Source of the DNA: Hyalangium versicolor
GTDB taxonomy: Bacteria; Myxococcota; Myxococcia; Myxococcales; Myxococcaceae
DNA length: 64,000 nucleotides
Direction of reading: 5' to 3'
Assembly (NCBI RefSeq): GCF_020103695.1
Contig: NZ_JAHXBF010000004.1
Location: forward strand, 124,001-188,000
Below, piece by piece: positions 27,239 to 37,500 of the stretch. The notes under the pieces were generated by a model. The model searched no databases and was not told the origin of the DNA. It saw nothing but the letters and a program-made list of their open reading frames with translations. A program made the position numbers and the translations under genes. How positions within the stretch are numbered: position 1 is the stretch's first letter; every line of letters begins with the position of its first letter.

Positions 27239-28945
27239 GTGGACGAGACGAAACTGCCGGACCCCGAGGATCTCCAGCCCCTGCTCGCAGCCGCCCTGGC
27301 GCTGCCGGCGCTAAAGCCGCATGCCTCACGCCTGGAGCGCCTCCGCCAGGACTATGCCCGGGGCGTGGCTCGCAAGGATGCGCCCCTGGCCGTGGCGCTC
27401 GTCGGTGCCACCGGCGCGGGCAAGTCCACCCTGCTCAATGCGCTCGCCGGCCAGCCTCTGGCCCGCGAAGGCGAGGACCGTCCCACCAGCACCGCCGCCA
27501 CCGTTTTCGCCCCGGCTGGCGCCGAGTTGGAGGCACTCGCGCGCGTCGGCGCCTCCGTGGTGCGCTACACCGCCAGCCCTCACGGTCTCTGGGGCGGACA
27601 GGTCTTCATCGACACGCCGGACCTCAACAGCGTGGCTACCACCCACCGCGAGGTGGCTCGCGCCGCGCTGGAACTCGCCGATGTCGCCCTCGTCGTCATG
27701 CACCGCGGCAGCGTCGCTGAGGCCACTCAAATCGAGTTCCTCGCTGAGTTCGCCCGCCGCCGCGCGCTCGTCTTCCTCATCAATTTCGCGGATGAGCTGT
27801 CCGCCGACTCTCGCGAGGCCCTCAAGGCCCAGGCCCGCAAGCTCGCCTCCGAGCAGCTCGGCCTGCCCCAGGACTCCATCCCCGCCTTCGCGATCAGCGC
27901 CCGCTCTGCTCGCGAGGGCAAGGACGCCTCGGGCGAGTTCGGCGCCTTCCTCTTCCACCTCCGCGAGCTGGCCTCCCAGGCCGTCGCCTCTCGTGTGCGC
28001 CGTGGCAATGCCCTGGGCGCTCTCGAAGAGATGGCCACCCGCGTCGAGGCCGCGCTTCAGGAGACCGAGTCCCTGCTGTCCCGCACCCGCGCCGCGCTCG
28101 AATCAGGACTCGGCCGGACCAGCGAGGGCCTCCAGAAAGACTTCGATTCGCGCCTCGGCCTCGCCCATGGGCACCTCGCCTCCGAGGTCCGCAGGCAGGC
28201 AGCAGGCCGCTTCTGGGGTCCCGCGGCCTGGGGACTTCGTCTCTCCTTGTGGGGCGCGGGTGGCATGGGCGCCGCCACGCTCCTGGCCCGGAGCAGCCTC
28301 CCCGCCGGGCTCGCCGTCGCCGCGGCCTCCACCGCGCTGGACGCCGTGAGAAGCCGAACCCGCGCCCGCGCCGCCGAGAACTCCGTGGTGGAACCCTTCG
28401 AGGATGATCTCGCCGTGGAGTCCGCCGCTCGCGCCGCGCTCACTGAGGCCCGTGCCCTCGCCCATGCGAACGGGCTGGCTCCCGAATCACTCGGCGTGCC
28501 GGACACCGACACGCTCCTGACGGAGCTCCAGGCCGCGCGCGCCAGCACCTGGCGCTACACCGCCACCACCGCCATCGCCGAGGCCGTGTCCCGCTGGTGG
28601 CGCGTAGCCCGCTGGCTCGTGCTCCCGCTCATCAACCTGCCCCTCTTCGCGCTCCTGGGACACGTGGGCTACCGCGTCGTCCGCGCCTACCTCGAGGGGC
28701 CGCTGCTGACCGTGGAGTACTTCGTCAATGCCGGCGCCCTCTTCGTCCTGCTCGCGGGCGCCGGTGCCCTGCTCGCCTCAGGGAGTCTCGCGGGCGCTGG
28801 CCGTACCGCGCACCGGGCTGGCCGGACGCGTTTTACGGAGGCCCTCGCCACCCTGAGCCGGCGGCTGGGAGAGACTGTCGAGGACGCTCTTCGCCCCGGG
28901 CGGGATGCCGCTCGGCGCCTGCTGGGCCTCATCCGCGGCCGGTGA
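27239..28945 (+). CDS. Dynamin-like membrane-associated GTPase
   Basis: A 568-residue protein with a P-loop G56-A-T-G-A-G-K-S-T, a switch region with T-S-T-A-A, a G3 motif D125-T-P-D and N182-F-A-D in place of N-K-x-D. These define a TRAFAC GTPase of the YfjP/dynamin-like group. A helical segment (about 260-320), a first hydrophobic region (about 335-365) and two strong membrane helices (about 460-485 and 495-525) follow, then a basic amphipathic tail. Such proteins remodel or guard membranes, but no target can be named. The start is GTG. Its 3' 168 bp overlap the convergent M23 peptidase gene. Confidence 0.78.
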   Translation: MDETKLPDPEDLQPLLAAALALPALKPHASRLERLRQDYARGVARKDAPLAVALVGATGAGKSTLLNALAGQPLAREGEDRPTSTAATVFAPAGAELEALARVGASVVRYTASPHGLWGGQVFIDTPDLNSVATTHREVARAALELADVALVVMHRGSVAEATQIEFLAEFARRRALVFLINFADELSADSREALKAQARKLASEQLGLPQDSIPAFAISARSAREGKDASGEFGAFLFHLRELASQAVASRVRRGNALGALEEMATRVEAALQETESLLSRTRAALESGLGRTSEGLQKDFDSRLGLAHGHLASEVRRQAAGRFWGPAAWGLRLSLWGAGGMGAATLLARSSLPAGLAVAAASTALDAVRSRTRARAAENSVVEPFEDDLAVESAARAALTEARALAHANGLAPESLGVPDTDTLLTELQAARASTWRYTATTAIAEAVSRWWRVARWLVLPLINLPLFALLGHVGYRVVRAYLEGPLLTVEYFVNAGALFVLLAGAGALLASGSLAGAGRTAHRAGRTRFTEALATLSRRLGETVEDALRPGRDAARRLLGLIRGR

Positions 28946-29554
28946 GAGCGACACCATCGCCTCGCCCGTCCGCGACGGTTCCTGCGCCGCCACGATGTTG
29001 TTCTGCGGCTCGCGGCACAGCGGCGCCGCCACGCGCACGTCGCGCACCGGATCGCCATAGCCCACGATGCGCGCCGGCACGGAGGGGTTGTTCCACCCAC
29101 GCCCCGTCTCCCGCGCCACCTTGAAGTGCAGGTGCGCGCCGCACGCCCAACCCGTCTCGCCCGAGAACCCGAGCAGTTGGCCCTGCTTCACGTGCTCGCC
29201 CGGCTTCACCACCACCGCGCTGAAGTGCAGGTACTGCGTCTCCAGGCCGTCCCCGTGCGAGACGACCACGTAGTTGGCCATGGGCGCGTACTTCTCATCA
29301 CACCCGCCTTCGGTGCTGTCGCCGCGCGCCATGCGCACAACGCCGTCCCGCGCCGAGACGATCGGCGTGCCCACGGGCATCCGAAAGTCCCACGCGTAGG
29401 TGTCGTTGAACTTGTGACTGCCCGTGTCATGCGCCTGGCTCACCGGATAGATGCGGCCGCAGGCAAACGGGACGTTGACCTCTGGGACGTCCATGGGGAG
29501 ATTGGGGGAGACCACCGGAACCGACGCTAGAATCAGGAGGGTGGGAATGATCAT
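28778..29554 (-). CDS. M23 family metallopeptidase
   Basis: A 258-residue exported protein with a short hydrophobic leader (about 1-18). The LytM/M23 zinc motif is complete: H47-x-x-x-D51, H110 in Q-Y-L-H, and H141-L-H143 in G-A-H-L-H-F. The family cleaves peptidoglycan crossbridges or peptides, or activates amidases. The catalytic domain ends near residue 180; the last ~60 residues are low-complexity and their DNA lies antisense to the 3' end of the GTPase gene. The functional part is therefore outside the overlap, and a natural truncation of the tail would cost little. Confidence 0.8.
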   Translation of the reverse strand: MIIPTLLILASVPVVSPNLPMDVPEVNVPFACGRIYPVSQAHDTGSHKFNDTYAWDFRMPVGTPIVSARDGVVRMARGDSTEGGCDEKYAPMANYVVVSHGDGLETQYLHFSAVVVKPGEHVKQGQLLGFSGETGWACGAHLHFKVARETGRGWNNPSVPARIVGYGDPVRDVRVAAPLCREPQNNIVAAQEPSRTGEAMVSLSPAADEAQQAPSGIPPGAKSVLDSLSQPPAQGGEGLRKTRPASPVRGTASARETP

Positions 29555-29732
29555 GGTTGGGGCCGCCTCTCAACTGAGAGACATCCGCGGCCTATTCCGT
29601 GACGAAATTCCCGCGCCTGCCCTCCCGCTGTCCCCCCGCAGCCCTGGAACGGAGCCCTCGCCCTCCCGAGTGCTCCCAACCCCTGGAATGACTGACTGGT
29701 CACTTTTTATGTAACCGATTAAAAGAGAGGTC

Positions 29733-30392
29733 ATGCCTCAGAGAAAGGCTCGTCCCGGGACGCCGGCGCGTCCCCACCGCACCCAGCAGGAGCGACGCGA
29801 GGAGACGCGCCGCCGGTTGCTCGACGCCACCATCACCGTGCTGATGGAGCAGGGCTATGCACGGCTGACGACCAACGAGGTGGCCAAGAGGGCGGGTGTC
29901 TCCCAGGGCGCCATCTTCACCCACTTCGAGACCAAGGCCGATCTGCTCTGCGCCTCGGTGGAGCTGCTCTTCCCCCGCCTCATCCAGGACTACCTGACCG
30001 GGCTCGGCGCCATGCCGAGCGGCCGGGACCGGATCAGCGCCGCCGTGCAGGGGCTGTGGGTCGTCTTCCAGCGCCCGGAGCTGCTGGCGGCCATCGAGCT
30101 GTATGTGGCAGCTCGCACGGACCCCGAGCTGCAAGCCGCCCTGTCCGCCATGGAGGGCCCCCACCGCGACAACCTGGTGCGCGTGGCCCGCGAGCTGTTC
30201 CCCGAAGCCGCCTCGCACCCGGAGTTCGAGGCCGTCGTCGAGCTCGTCATCGACGCCGTGCAAGGCGCCGTCATCGCTCGCGTGGCGCGCCCGGATCACC
30301 CCTCGATCCAGCGCATGCTCAAGGTTCTCACCCGCTTCGTTCACCGCAGCTTTGCCCGAGGCCGGCGGCATCACCCGCTCAAGCGGACCTGA
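29733..30392 (+). CDS. TetR-family transcriptional regulator
   Basis: A 219-residue protein with an N-terminal TetR helix-turn-helix (about 24-70): R-R-R-L-L-D-A, then T-T-N-E-V-A-K-R-A-G-V-S-Q-G-A-I-F-T-H-F. The C-terminal ligand domain is not distinctive. A Lys/Arg-rich leader precedes the domain. The stop codon TGA overlaps the GAGGAGG Shine-Dalgarno of the next gene, a sterol-desaturase-like enzyme, so the two form an operon and the regulator probably controls that enzyme together with its own synthesis. AT-rich DNA just upstream (29700-29730) is the likely promoter and operator region. Confidence 0.85.
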   Translation: MPQRKARPGTPARPHRTQQERREETRRRLLDATITVLMEQGYARLTTNEVAKRAGVSQGAIFTHFETKADLLCASVELLFPRLIQDYLTGLGAMPSGRDRISAAVQGLWVVFQRPELLAAIELYVAARTDPELQAALSAMEGPHRDNLVRVARELFPEAASHPEFEAVVELVIDAVQGAVIARVARPDHPSIQRMLKVLTRFVHRSFARGRRHHPLKRT

Positions 30393-30403
30393 GGAGGTCA
30401 CCC

Positions 30404-31291
30404 ATGGACAACTCGCACATTCCAGATCTCATCACCCCGGCCATTCCGTTCTTCGTCGTCTCGGTCATCGTCGAGGCGCTGGTGATGAGGAAGCTCCAGG
30501 CCGACGGCCGCGACGTCCGGGGCCACACGGTGAAGGACACCGCCGCCAGCCTCACCATGGGACTCGGCAACGTCTTCATCAACATCTTCTGGAAGGGCGT
30601 GGCCTTCGCTGGCTACCTGGCGCTCTACCAGCTCACGCCGTTGAGGCTCGGCTCGCTGGGCCCGGTGTCCTGGGTGCTCCTCTTCTTCTGTGAGGACCTC
30701 TGCTACTACTGGTTCCACCGCGTCCATCACGAGAGCCGCTTCTTCTGGGCCGGCCACGTCACCCATCACTCCAGCGAGTACTACAACCTCTCCACCGCGC
30801 TGCGGCAGCCGTGGACCACGTCCATCACCGGCTGGCCCTTCTGGGCCCCCCTGGCCCTGCTCGGGTTCCACCCGGCGATGATCGTCACCGCCCAGTCCAT
30901 CAGCCTCCTCTATCAATACTGGATCCACACCGAGTCCATTGGACGGCTCGGCGTCTTGGAGTGGGTGCTCAACACGCCCTCGCACCACCGCGTCCACCAC
31001 GCCTCCAATCCCCAGTACCTCGACAAGAACTACGCGGGCGTCCTCATCATCTGGGACCGGCTCTTCGGCACCTTCGAGCCCGAGCAGGAGAAGCCCATCT
31101 ACGGCCTGACGAAGAACATCCACACCTTCAACCCGCTGCGCATCGTCTCCCACGAGTTCGCCGCCATCTGGAAGGACCTGCACCGCCCCGAGCCCCTGCG
31201 CACCCGGCTGGCCCGCGCCTTCCGCAACCCCGCGTGGAAGCCCCAGGGTGAAGAGGCCTCGCCTCCACCTCCGTCGACGATCGTGGCCTGA
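30404..31291 (+). CDS. Sterol desaturase / fatty acid hydroxylase family membrane enzyme
   Basis: A 295-residue membrane protein with the eight-histidine diiron signature of the fatty acid hydroxylase superfamily: H-R-V-H-H (about 103-107), H-V-T-H-H (about 116-120) and S-H-H-R-V-H-H (about 198-204), set between four hydrophobic helices. It would hydroxylate or desaturate a lipid using O2 at the membrane; substrate is unknown. Myxobacteria make sterols, carotenoids and ether lipids, so several options are open, including an alkylglycerol-monooxygenase-like role. The start is fixed by GAGGAGG at 30391-30397. It is cotranscribed with the upstream TetR gene. Confidence 0.85.
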   Translation: MDNSHIPDLITPAIPFFVVSVIVEALVMRKLQADGRDVRGHTVKDTAASLTMGLGNVFINIFWKGVAFAGYLALYQLTPLRLGSLGPVSWVLLFFCEDLCYYWFHRVHHESRFFWAGHVTHHSSEYYNLSTALRQPWTTSITGWPFWAPLALLGFHPAMIVTAQSISLLYQYWIHTESIGRLGVLEWVLNTPSHHRVHHASNPQYLDKNYAGVLIIWDRLFGTFEPEQEKPIYGLTKNIHTFNPLRIVSHEFAAIWKDLHRPEPLRTRLARAFRNPAWKPQGEEASPPPPSTIVA

Positions 31292-31378
31292 CTTTCACTG
31301 CCTGCCCGCTCGGGAAGAGGCAGACTGCTCCCCATGTTCGCGCGCCACGCCGCCAGCGCGCTCGGGAGGAGCTTGCAC

Positions 31379-32806
31379 ATGCCGTCGGATTCCAGGAGGG
31401 CCTCGTGGGGATGGGCCGGGTTGCTCGTCGCGCTCGTGGGGTGCGCCACCGCGCAGACCGCGCAGACCGCGCAGACAGTGCCCGCCTCTTCAGCCCCCAC
31501 CACCGGTACAGCAACGGTGGTCGCCTTCGTCGGAGTCTCCGTGCTCCCGCTGGACTCCGATCGAGTGCTCGGTGATCAGACGGTGGTGGTCCGTGGGGAT
31601 CGCATCGTCGCCGTCGGGCCCTCGGCCTCCACTCCGGTGCCTGATGGCGCCACTCAGATCAACGGGCGCGGACGATTCCTCATGCCTGGCCTCGTGGACA
31701 TGCACCTCCACCTGCAAGCCGGTGACGGTGCGCTCACGGATCCGGCCGGACAGCAGCTCGCGCTCCTGCTCGCCAATGGCGTCACCACCGCTCGCGCCCT
31801 GGGTGCGGCTCCGAGCGGCCTGGCCCTCCGAGACCGCGTGACTCGAGGAGAGGTGCTCGGTCCCACGCTGCGCGTCGCGGGGCCCTCCTTCCACGGCAAG
31901 TCTGTCCAAGGTCCCGAGCAGGCCCGGCAGCGCGTGCGCGAGCAGAAGGCCGCGGGCTTCGACTTGATCAAGACCCACGGCGGCCTCAATCTCGAGACGT
32001 ATGACGCGATGATGGCCGAGGCCAAGGCCCAGGGCCTGCGCGTCAGCGGCCATGTCACGCAGGAAGTCGGGCTCGCGCATGCGCTCGAGTCGGGACAGCA
32101 GATCGAACACCTCGACGGCTACCTCGCCGCGCTCCTGCCTCCTGGCGATACGACCGTGGTGGAGCAGGTGGAGTTCGGCGATGTCCTCGCCCGCCTGGAC
32201 GCAGCCCGCATCCCCTCGCTCGTCGAGGCCACGAAGCGCGCGGGCACCTTCAACTCCCCCACCCTCGCCCTCTTCGAGATCGTCGCCAGCGAGGGCGCCG
32301 TCCCCGAGCTCCGGACGAATCGCGAGCTGCGCTACGTGCCCACCACCACCGTCGATGCGTGGACGAGGGAGCTGCTCACCGGCCCGCTCTCCCAGGCTCC
32401 CGCGTCCGGCAAGCACCGGTTCCTCGACCTGCGCCGCCAGGTCCTCCAGGCGCTGTACACGGGCGGAGCGCCGCTGCTGGTGGGCTCGGACTCGCCCCAG
32501 CTCTTCATGGTGTCTGGCTTCGCAGTCCACCAGGAGATGGAGGCCATGGCCGCCGCGGGCCTGCCTCCACTTGCCGTGCTCCAGGCCGCCACGCGCAACG
32601 CCGCAGCCTGGTTCGGCGAGAGCGATCAATGGGGCTCCGTCTCCCCCGGCCAGCGCGCGGACCTGCTGCTGCTCAACGCCAACCCGCTCCAGGACGTGAC
32701 GCTCACCCGGACCCTCGTGGGCGTCATGGTGCGAGGCCAATGGCTCCCCCGCAACGCCCTCGACGCGAAGCTGGACCAGGTCGCCTCCGCCGCCAAGGTT
32801 CCATAA
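31379..32806 (+). CDS. Amidohydrolase-family lipoprotein
   Basis: A 475-residue protein with a lipoprotein signal (lipobox L-V-G-C) and a short linker of three A-Q-T units encoded by a 9-bp tandem repeat (31451-31477). The metal-dependent amidohydrolase (imidazolonepropionase-like) domain shows D-M-H-L-H-L, a lysine-containing L-I-K-T-H, S-G-H-V, E-H-L-D and G-S-D-S-P, so the metal ligands appear intact. Substrate is unknown; secreted relatives act on cyclic amides and dipeptides. ATG 31379 was chosen because GGAGG lies about nine bases upstream and it begins the signal peptide directly; an upstream ATG at 31334 is possible. Confidence 0.8.
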   Translation: MPSDSRRASWGWAGLLVALVGCATAQTAQTAQTVPASSAPTTGTATVVAFVGVSVLPLDSDRVLGDQTVVVRGDRIVAVGPSASTPVPDGATQINGRGRFLMPGLVDMHLHLQAGDGALTDPAGQQLALLLANGVTTARALGAAPSGLALRDRVTRGEVLGPTLRVAGPSFHGKSVQGPEQARQRVREQKAAGFDLIKTHGGLNLETYDAMMAEAKAQGLRVSGHVTQEVGLAHALESGQQIEHLDGYLAALLPPGDTTVVEQVEFGDVLARLDAARIPSLVEATKRAGTFNSPTLALFEIVASEGAVPELRTNRELRYVPTTTVDAWTRELLTGPLSQAPASGKHRFLDLRRQVLQALYTGGAPLLVGSDSPQLFMVSGFAVHQEMEAMAAAGLPPLAVLQAATRNAAAWFGESDQWGSVSPGQRADLLLLNANPLQDVTLTRTLVGVMVRGQWLPRNALDAKLDQVASAAKVP

Positions 32807-32949
32807 GGCGGACTCACAACACCTCTCCCGGCGTTCTGTTCAATGTCGGGCGAAGCGCTCCCACCCATGATAGGCGGACCTCTCCTGCCTTCCCCACTGA
32901 GGGGCGAGGCGGTAGGACAACGTCGGCACATGTCCCGTCTGGAGGAACG

Positions 32950-34539
32950 ATGAGCCAGCGTGAGCTGTGGGAGCGGTACAAGAAGTACCTCTGCGTCAGT
33001 CCGTCCGTGGGCTTCACGCTCGACATCTCGCGGATGAACTTCCCCGCCACCTTCCTCGACCAGATGGCCGAGCCCCTGAAGGCGGCCTTCAATGCCATGG
33101 AGGCCCTGGAGAAGGGCTCCATCGCCAACCCGGACGAGCAGCGCCGGGTGGGCCACTACTGGCTGCGCGCCCCCGAGCTGGCACCCGAGGCCGAAATCGG
33201 CCGCGCCATCCGAGACACCCTCGCGGACGTGCACTGGTTCGCCGAGGAGCTCCACGCCGGCCGCATCGCGCCGCAGACGGCCGAGCGCTTCACCCACCTG
33301 CTCGTCGTCGGCATCGGCGGCTCGGCCCTGGGGCCCCAGCTCGTGGCGGACGCGCTGGGCTCTCCCGCGGACAAGATGCGCGTCTTCTTCTTCGACAACA
33401 CCGACCCGGATGGCATGGACCGCGTCCTGGCGCAGCTTGGCGACAAGCTGCCCGAGACGCTCACCCTCGTCATCAGCAAGTCCGGTGGAACCAAGGAGAC
33501 GCGCAACGGCATGGTCGAGGCCGAGCGCGCGTACCAGGCGAAGGACCTCGTCTTCGGCGCGCACGCGGTGGCGGTGACGGGCGCCAACAGCGAGCTGGAC
33601 CAGTACGCCCGGAAGAACAGCTGGCTGCGCACCTTCCCCATGTGGGACTGGGTCGGGGGTCGCACCTCGGTGCTGTCCGCCGTGGGCCTGCTGCCCGCGC
33701 GCCTGCAGGGGCTGGATGTGGATGCGATGCTGTCAGGCGCCCGGGAGATGGACCGGGAGACGCGTCAGCGCGACGTGCTGCGCAACCCCGCCGCCCTGCT
33801 CGCGCTCATGTGGTTCCACGCCGGTGGCGGCCGCGGCACCAAGGACATGGTCATCCTGCCGTACAAGGACCGGCTGATGCTCATGTCCAAGTACCTCCAG
33901 CAGCTCGTGATGGAGTCGCTCGGCAAGGAGCTGTCGCTGGACGGCAAGGTCGTCAATCAGGGCATCGCCGTCTACGGCAACAAGGGCTCCACGGATCAGC
34001 ACGCCTACGTGCAGCAGCTGCGTGAGGGCGTGCACAACTTCTTCGCCACCTTCATCGAGGTGCTCCAGGATCGCCAGGGCTCCTCCATGGCCGTGGAGGA
34101 GAACATCACCAGCGGTGACTATCTGCTGGGCTTCCTGCTGGGCACGCGGCGCGCCCTCTTCGAGAAGGGCCGCGAGTCCATCACCCTCACCGTGCCGGAC
34201 GTGAGCGCGCGCACGCTGGGCGCCATCATCGCGCTGTACGAGCGCGCCGTGGGCTTCTACGCCTCGCTGGTGAACATCAACGCCTACCACCAGCCGGGCG
34301 TCGAGGCCGGCAAGAAGGCCGCGGGCGCCGTGCTGGAGCTCCAGCGCAAGCTGCTCACCCACCTGCGCGGGAAGAAGGGCGTGTCCGGCACCGCCGAGGA
34401 GCTGGCCACCGCCGTCGGCGCCACGGACGAGGCGGAGACCGTCTTCAAGATCCTCGAGCACCTGGCCGCCAACCCGGACCACGGGGTGGCGCGCACCACG
34501 GGCCCCACGCCTTTCGCGGCCCGCTTCGAGGTGAAGTGA
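32950..34539 (+). CDS. pgi: Glucose-6-phosphate isomerase
   Basis: Interconverts glucose 6-phosphate and fructose 6-phosphate in the cytoplasm. The 529-residue protein has the family's phosphate-binding segments [10 protein letters not shown] and S-K-S-G-G-T-K-E-T, followed by the [11 protein letters not shown] active-site block. The first ~60 residues contain Y-K-K-Y-L and D-I-S-R-M, as in the shorter bacterial branch of the family. GGAGGA at 32941-32946 decides the start. Preceded by about 140 bp of non-coding DNA and convergent with the kinase gene, it is probably a single-gene transcript. Function is secure. Confidence 0.95.
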   Translation: MSQRELWERYKKYLCVSPSVGFTLDISRMNFPATFLDQMAEPLKAAFNAMEALEKGSIANPDEQRRVGHYWLRAPELAPEAEIGRAIRDTLADVHWFAEELHAGRIAPQTAERFTHLLVVGIGGSALGPQLVADALGSPADKMRVFFFDNTDPDGMDRVLAQLGDKLPETLTLVISKSGGTKETRNGMVEAERAYQAKDLVFGAHAVAVTGANSELDQYARKNSWLRTFPMWDWVGGRTSVLSAVGLLPARLQGLDVDAMLSGAREMDRETRQRDVLRNPAALLALMWFHAGGGRGTKDMVILPYKDRLMLMSKYLQQLVMESLGKELSLDGKVVNQGIAVYGNKGSTDQHAYVQQLREGVHNFFATFIEVLQDRQGSSMAVEENITSGDYLLGFLLGTRRALFEKGRESITLTVPDVSARTLGAIIALYERAVGFYASLVNINAYHQPGVEAGKKAAGAVLELQRKLLTHLRGKKGVSGTAEELATAVGATDEAETVFKILEHLAANPDHGVARTTGPTPFAARFEVK

Positions 34540-34551
34540 GTTCGAGGGCGC

Positions 34552-37500
34552 TCAGGTGCCCCCGAGCTCTTCGATCAGCGCCCGGGCCTTCACGAGGTCC
34601 GGTGCGTCCGCGCCCTCGGTGAACCAAGCATAGAGGGGAACCAGCAGCTCGCGAGCCTCCCAGCGCTGCCCCTTCTGGAGCAGGAACCGGCTGAGCGGCA
34701 TCGCGGCTCGCAGCTCCAGCATCTTCGCCTTCCGCTCCCGGGTCAGCGCGAGCGCCTCCCGGAGGTGGGCTTCCCCGGCCTCGGTGTCCAGCCCCGTCTC
34801 CAGCAGGAGGCATCCCAGGCGGATCAGCACGTGCATCACCGAGAAGCCCTCTCCCCAGGCGCGCGCTTGGAGCAGGGCCTCCTCGAGGCGCACCTTGGCG
34901 GCCTCGTGCCGGCCCATCGAGGCCTCCACCTCCGCCGCCAGCGCCGAGTAGAAGGGCCGGAACAGCGCGCTGCCCTGCTCGTCCAGCGCCGCGATCGCCC
35001 GGTCCATTCCCTCCAGGTCCCGCTTCCCCCAGTAGCGCATCACCTCGCAGTACGCGCCCTGGGACACGAAGCGCTGGCGCTCCATCAGCTCGTGGGCCTG
35101 CTGCGCCAGCGCGGTGTGCCGCTCGAGGTCCTCCTGGAGCTGGTACAGCCCAAGCGCGAAGATGTAGGCCAGGGCCAGGGTGCTGGCGTGGCGCAGCTCG
35201 TGAGCCAGAGCCAGCGCCGCCTCCAGCATCCTCATCGCCTTCTCCGGCAGCCCCAGGTGCCACTTCGCCAGCGCCAGCACCAGCCGGGCGTAGATGCGCG
35301 GCTCGACGCCATAGAGGTAGAGCGACTGGCGAGGCTGGTTGTCCGCGGCGAACGACAGGGCCCGCAGCGCGCACTCACGCGCCCTCACGAACTCCCCCTC
35401 CGCGCACAGACAGTCTCCCAGCAGCGGCAGCACCACCTGCTGATGGTTCACGTCCTGGGCCAGCCCCTCCATGTTCAGCAGCCGCTCCACCAACAGGTGC
35501 GCCTGGGCATGGTGGGCGCGCAGGTGGTGGAAGTTCACCAGGGCCCAGAGGGTGGGCACGCTGTGCGCGCTGTCCCCGAGCAGATCAATGAGGGACTGGC
35601 TGCGCTCCACCCGCGTCTTCACCGACGGATCCGACCAGCCTCGCGTGGCCATCACCGCCGGGATGATGACGCCGTTCAGGTCCAGCTCCCATCGGGCGCG
35701 CTCGCGCACGTCCTGCACGGACTCGAGCCACCCGAGCGCCTCCGTGGCATGGCCCAGGGCCTCGTGGTCCGACGAGCGCATGAGCGCCGCCAGCGCCGCC
35801 TTGTGCGCGTAGCCCAGCGCCTCGCGCCGCTTCTCCGCCGCGGCGTAGTGCCGGGCGAGCAGGTCCGGACGCTGCTGCACCAGCTCCGGGAAGCGCTGCT
35901 CCAGCGCCGTCGCGATGCGCGTGTGCACCTGGCGGCGGAGCGGCTTGACCATGGACTCGTAGGCCGTGTCCCGGATGAGCGCGTGCTTGAAGGCGTACAC
36001 GGGGTTGCGCGTGCCCCGGCGGCGATGGACGAGATCCGCCACCACCAGCGCGTCCAGGTCCTTCCTCAGCGCCTCGGTGTCTTCCCCGAAGGCGGCCTCC
36101 AGCATCTCGTACTGGAACTCGCGCCCCAGCGCGGCGGCGAGCTGCGCCGTGGCCTTGACGGGCCCGAGCCGATCCAGCCGCGCCATCAGCGAGTCGCGCA
36201 AGGTGCTCGGGATGGCCAGTGCGCCCATCTCCGGCGTGGGGGCCGTGCCCTGCCGGGCCAGGGCCTCCACCAGCATGCGGGTCAGCTCCTCGATGAAGAG
36301 GGGCACCCCATCCGTGCGGTTCACCACCTGCTCCACCAGCTCCGGCGGCAGGGGCGATTCCCGGCTGAGCCCCCGCACCATCTCCTCCACCTGCGGACGC
36401 TCCAGCCGGTTGAGCTGCACCTGGTGCGCCAGATTGGAGGGCCAGGACGGTAGGGAGTTGGGGCGCGAGGTGAGCACCAGGCACAGGCGCGTGCTGGTCG
36501 CATCCTTCAGCAGCTGCGCCAGCAGCTCCAGGGTCAGCGGATCGGCCCAGTGCAGATCCTCCACCACCATCAGCACCGGCTCCTGCTGGGACATCTCGAA
36601 GAAGAGCGCGAGCAACGCGCTGATCGTCTCCTCCTTCTGGCGCTGCGGAGACAGGGTCTGGCGTGGATAGAACTCCGAAGTCCCCTTGAGGGAGAGGAGC
36701 GAGGAGAAGAGCGGGAGGTACTCGGCGAGCTCGAAGCCGTAGCGCGAGAGCAGCTTCTCCAGCGCGGTCCGGAGCTGCGCTGGCGTGCAGTCCCGCCCTA
36801 CCCCCAGCATCCGCTCCAGCAGGTCCACCATGGGCCGCAGCGTGCTGTTGCGCCACTCGGGAGCACAGCGACACTCCAGGAAGGCGTGCGGCCAGTGGCG
36901 CGTCTGCAGGGCCAGCTCCTGCGTCAACCGCGTCTTGCCGATGCCCGACTCGCCGGTGATGAGGATGCCCTGCCCCATGCCCGCCAGCACCTGCCGCCAG
37001 CGCTGCATCAGCAGCTCCAGCTCCAGCGCCCGGCCGAACATCGGCCCCGCCGGAGTGCCCTCCAGGCCCGACGCGGGCACCCGGTGCCTGTCCCGGAGGC
37101 GGAACACCGGCACGGGCCGCGTGCCCACTCCCACGCGGTGCGCTCCCGAGGGCTCGAGCCCAAACGTGTCCTTCACCACCTTCGCGGTGACTTCGCTGAC
37201 GAGGATCTCTCCCGGCTGGGCGAGCGACTCCAACCGCTCGGCGATCCCCGGCGTGGTCCCCGTCAGCACAGGCAGCCCCGCCATCCCCTCGCGCCGCAGC
37301 TCTCGGCTGATGACCAGGCCGGTGTGGATGCCCACCCGGGCCTCCAATTGGATGCCCTGGGTCCGCTCCAGCTCCGCGCCGCGCCGAACCAGCTCCTCCA
37401 TCAGCTCCAGCGCCATGTGAGCCGCGCGTTGCGCATCGTCCTCCTGCGCCTGCGGATAGCCGAAGTACAACAGCAGCCGCTCTCCCAGCACGCTGCCCAG

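Noticed and set aside
29685..29732. TetR operator near TGACTGGTCA
   Set aside because: The inverted repeat is short and imperfect; not enough to name an operator, though the region is the likely promoter.
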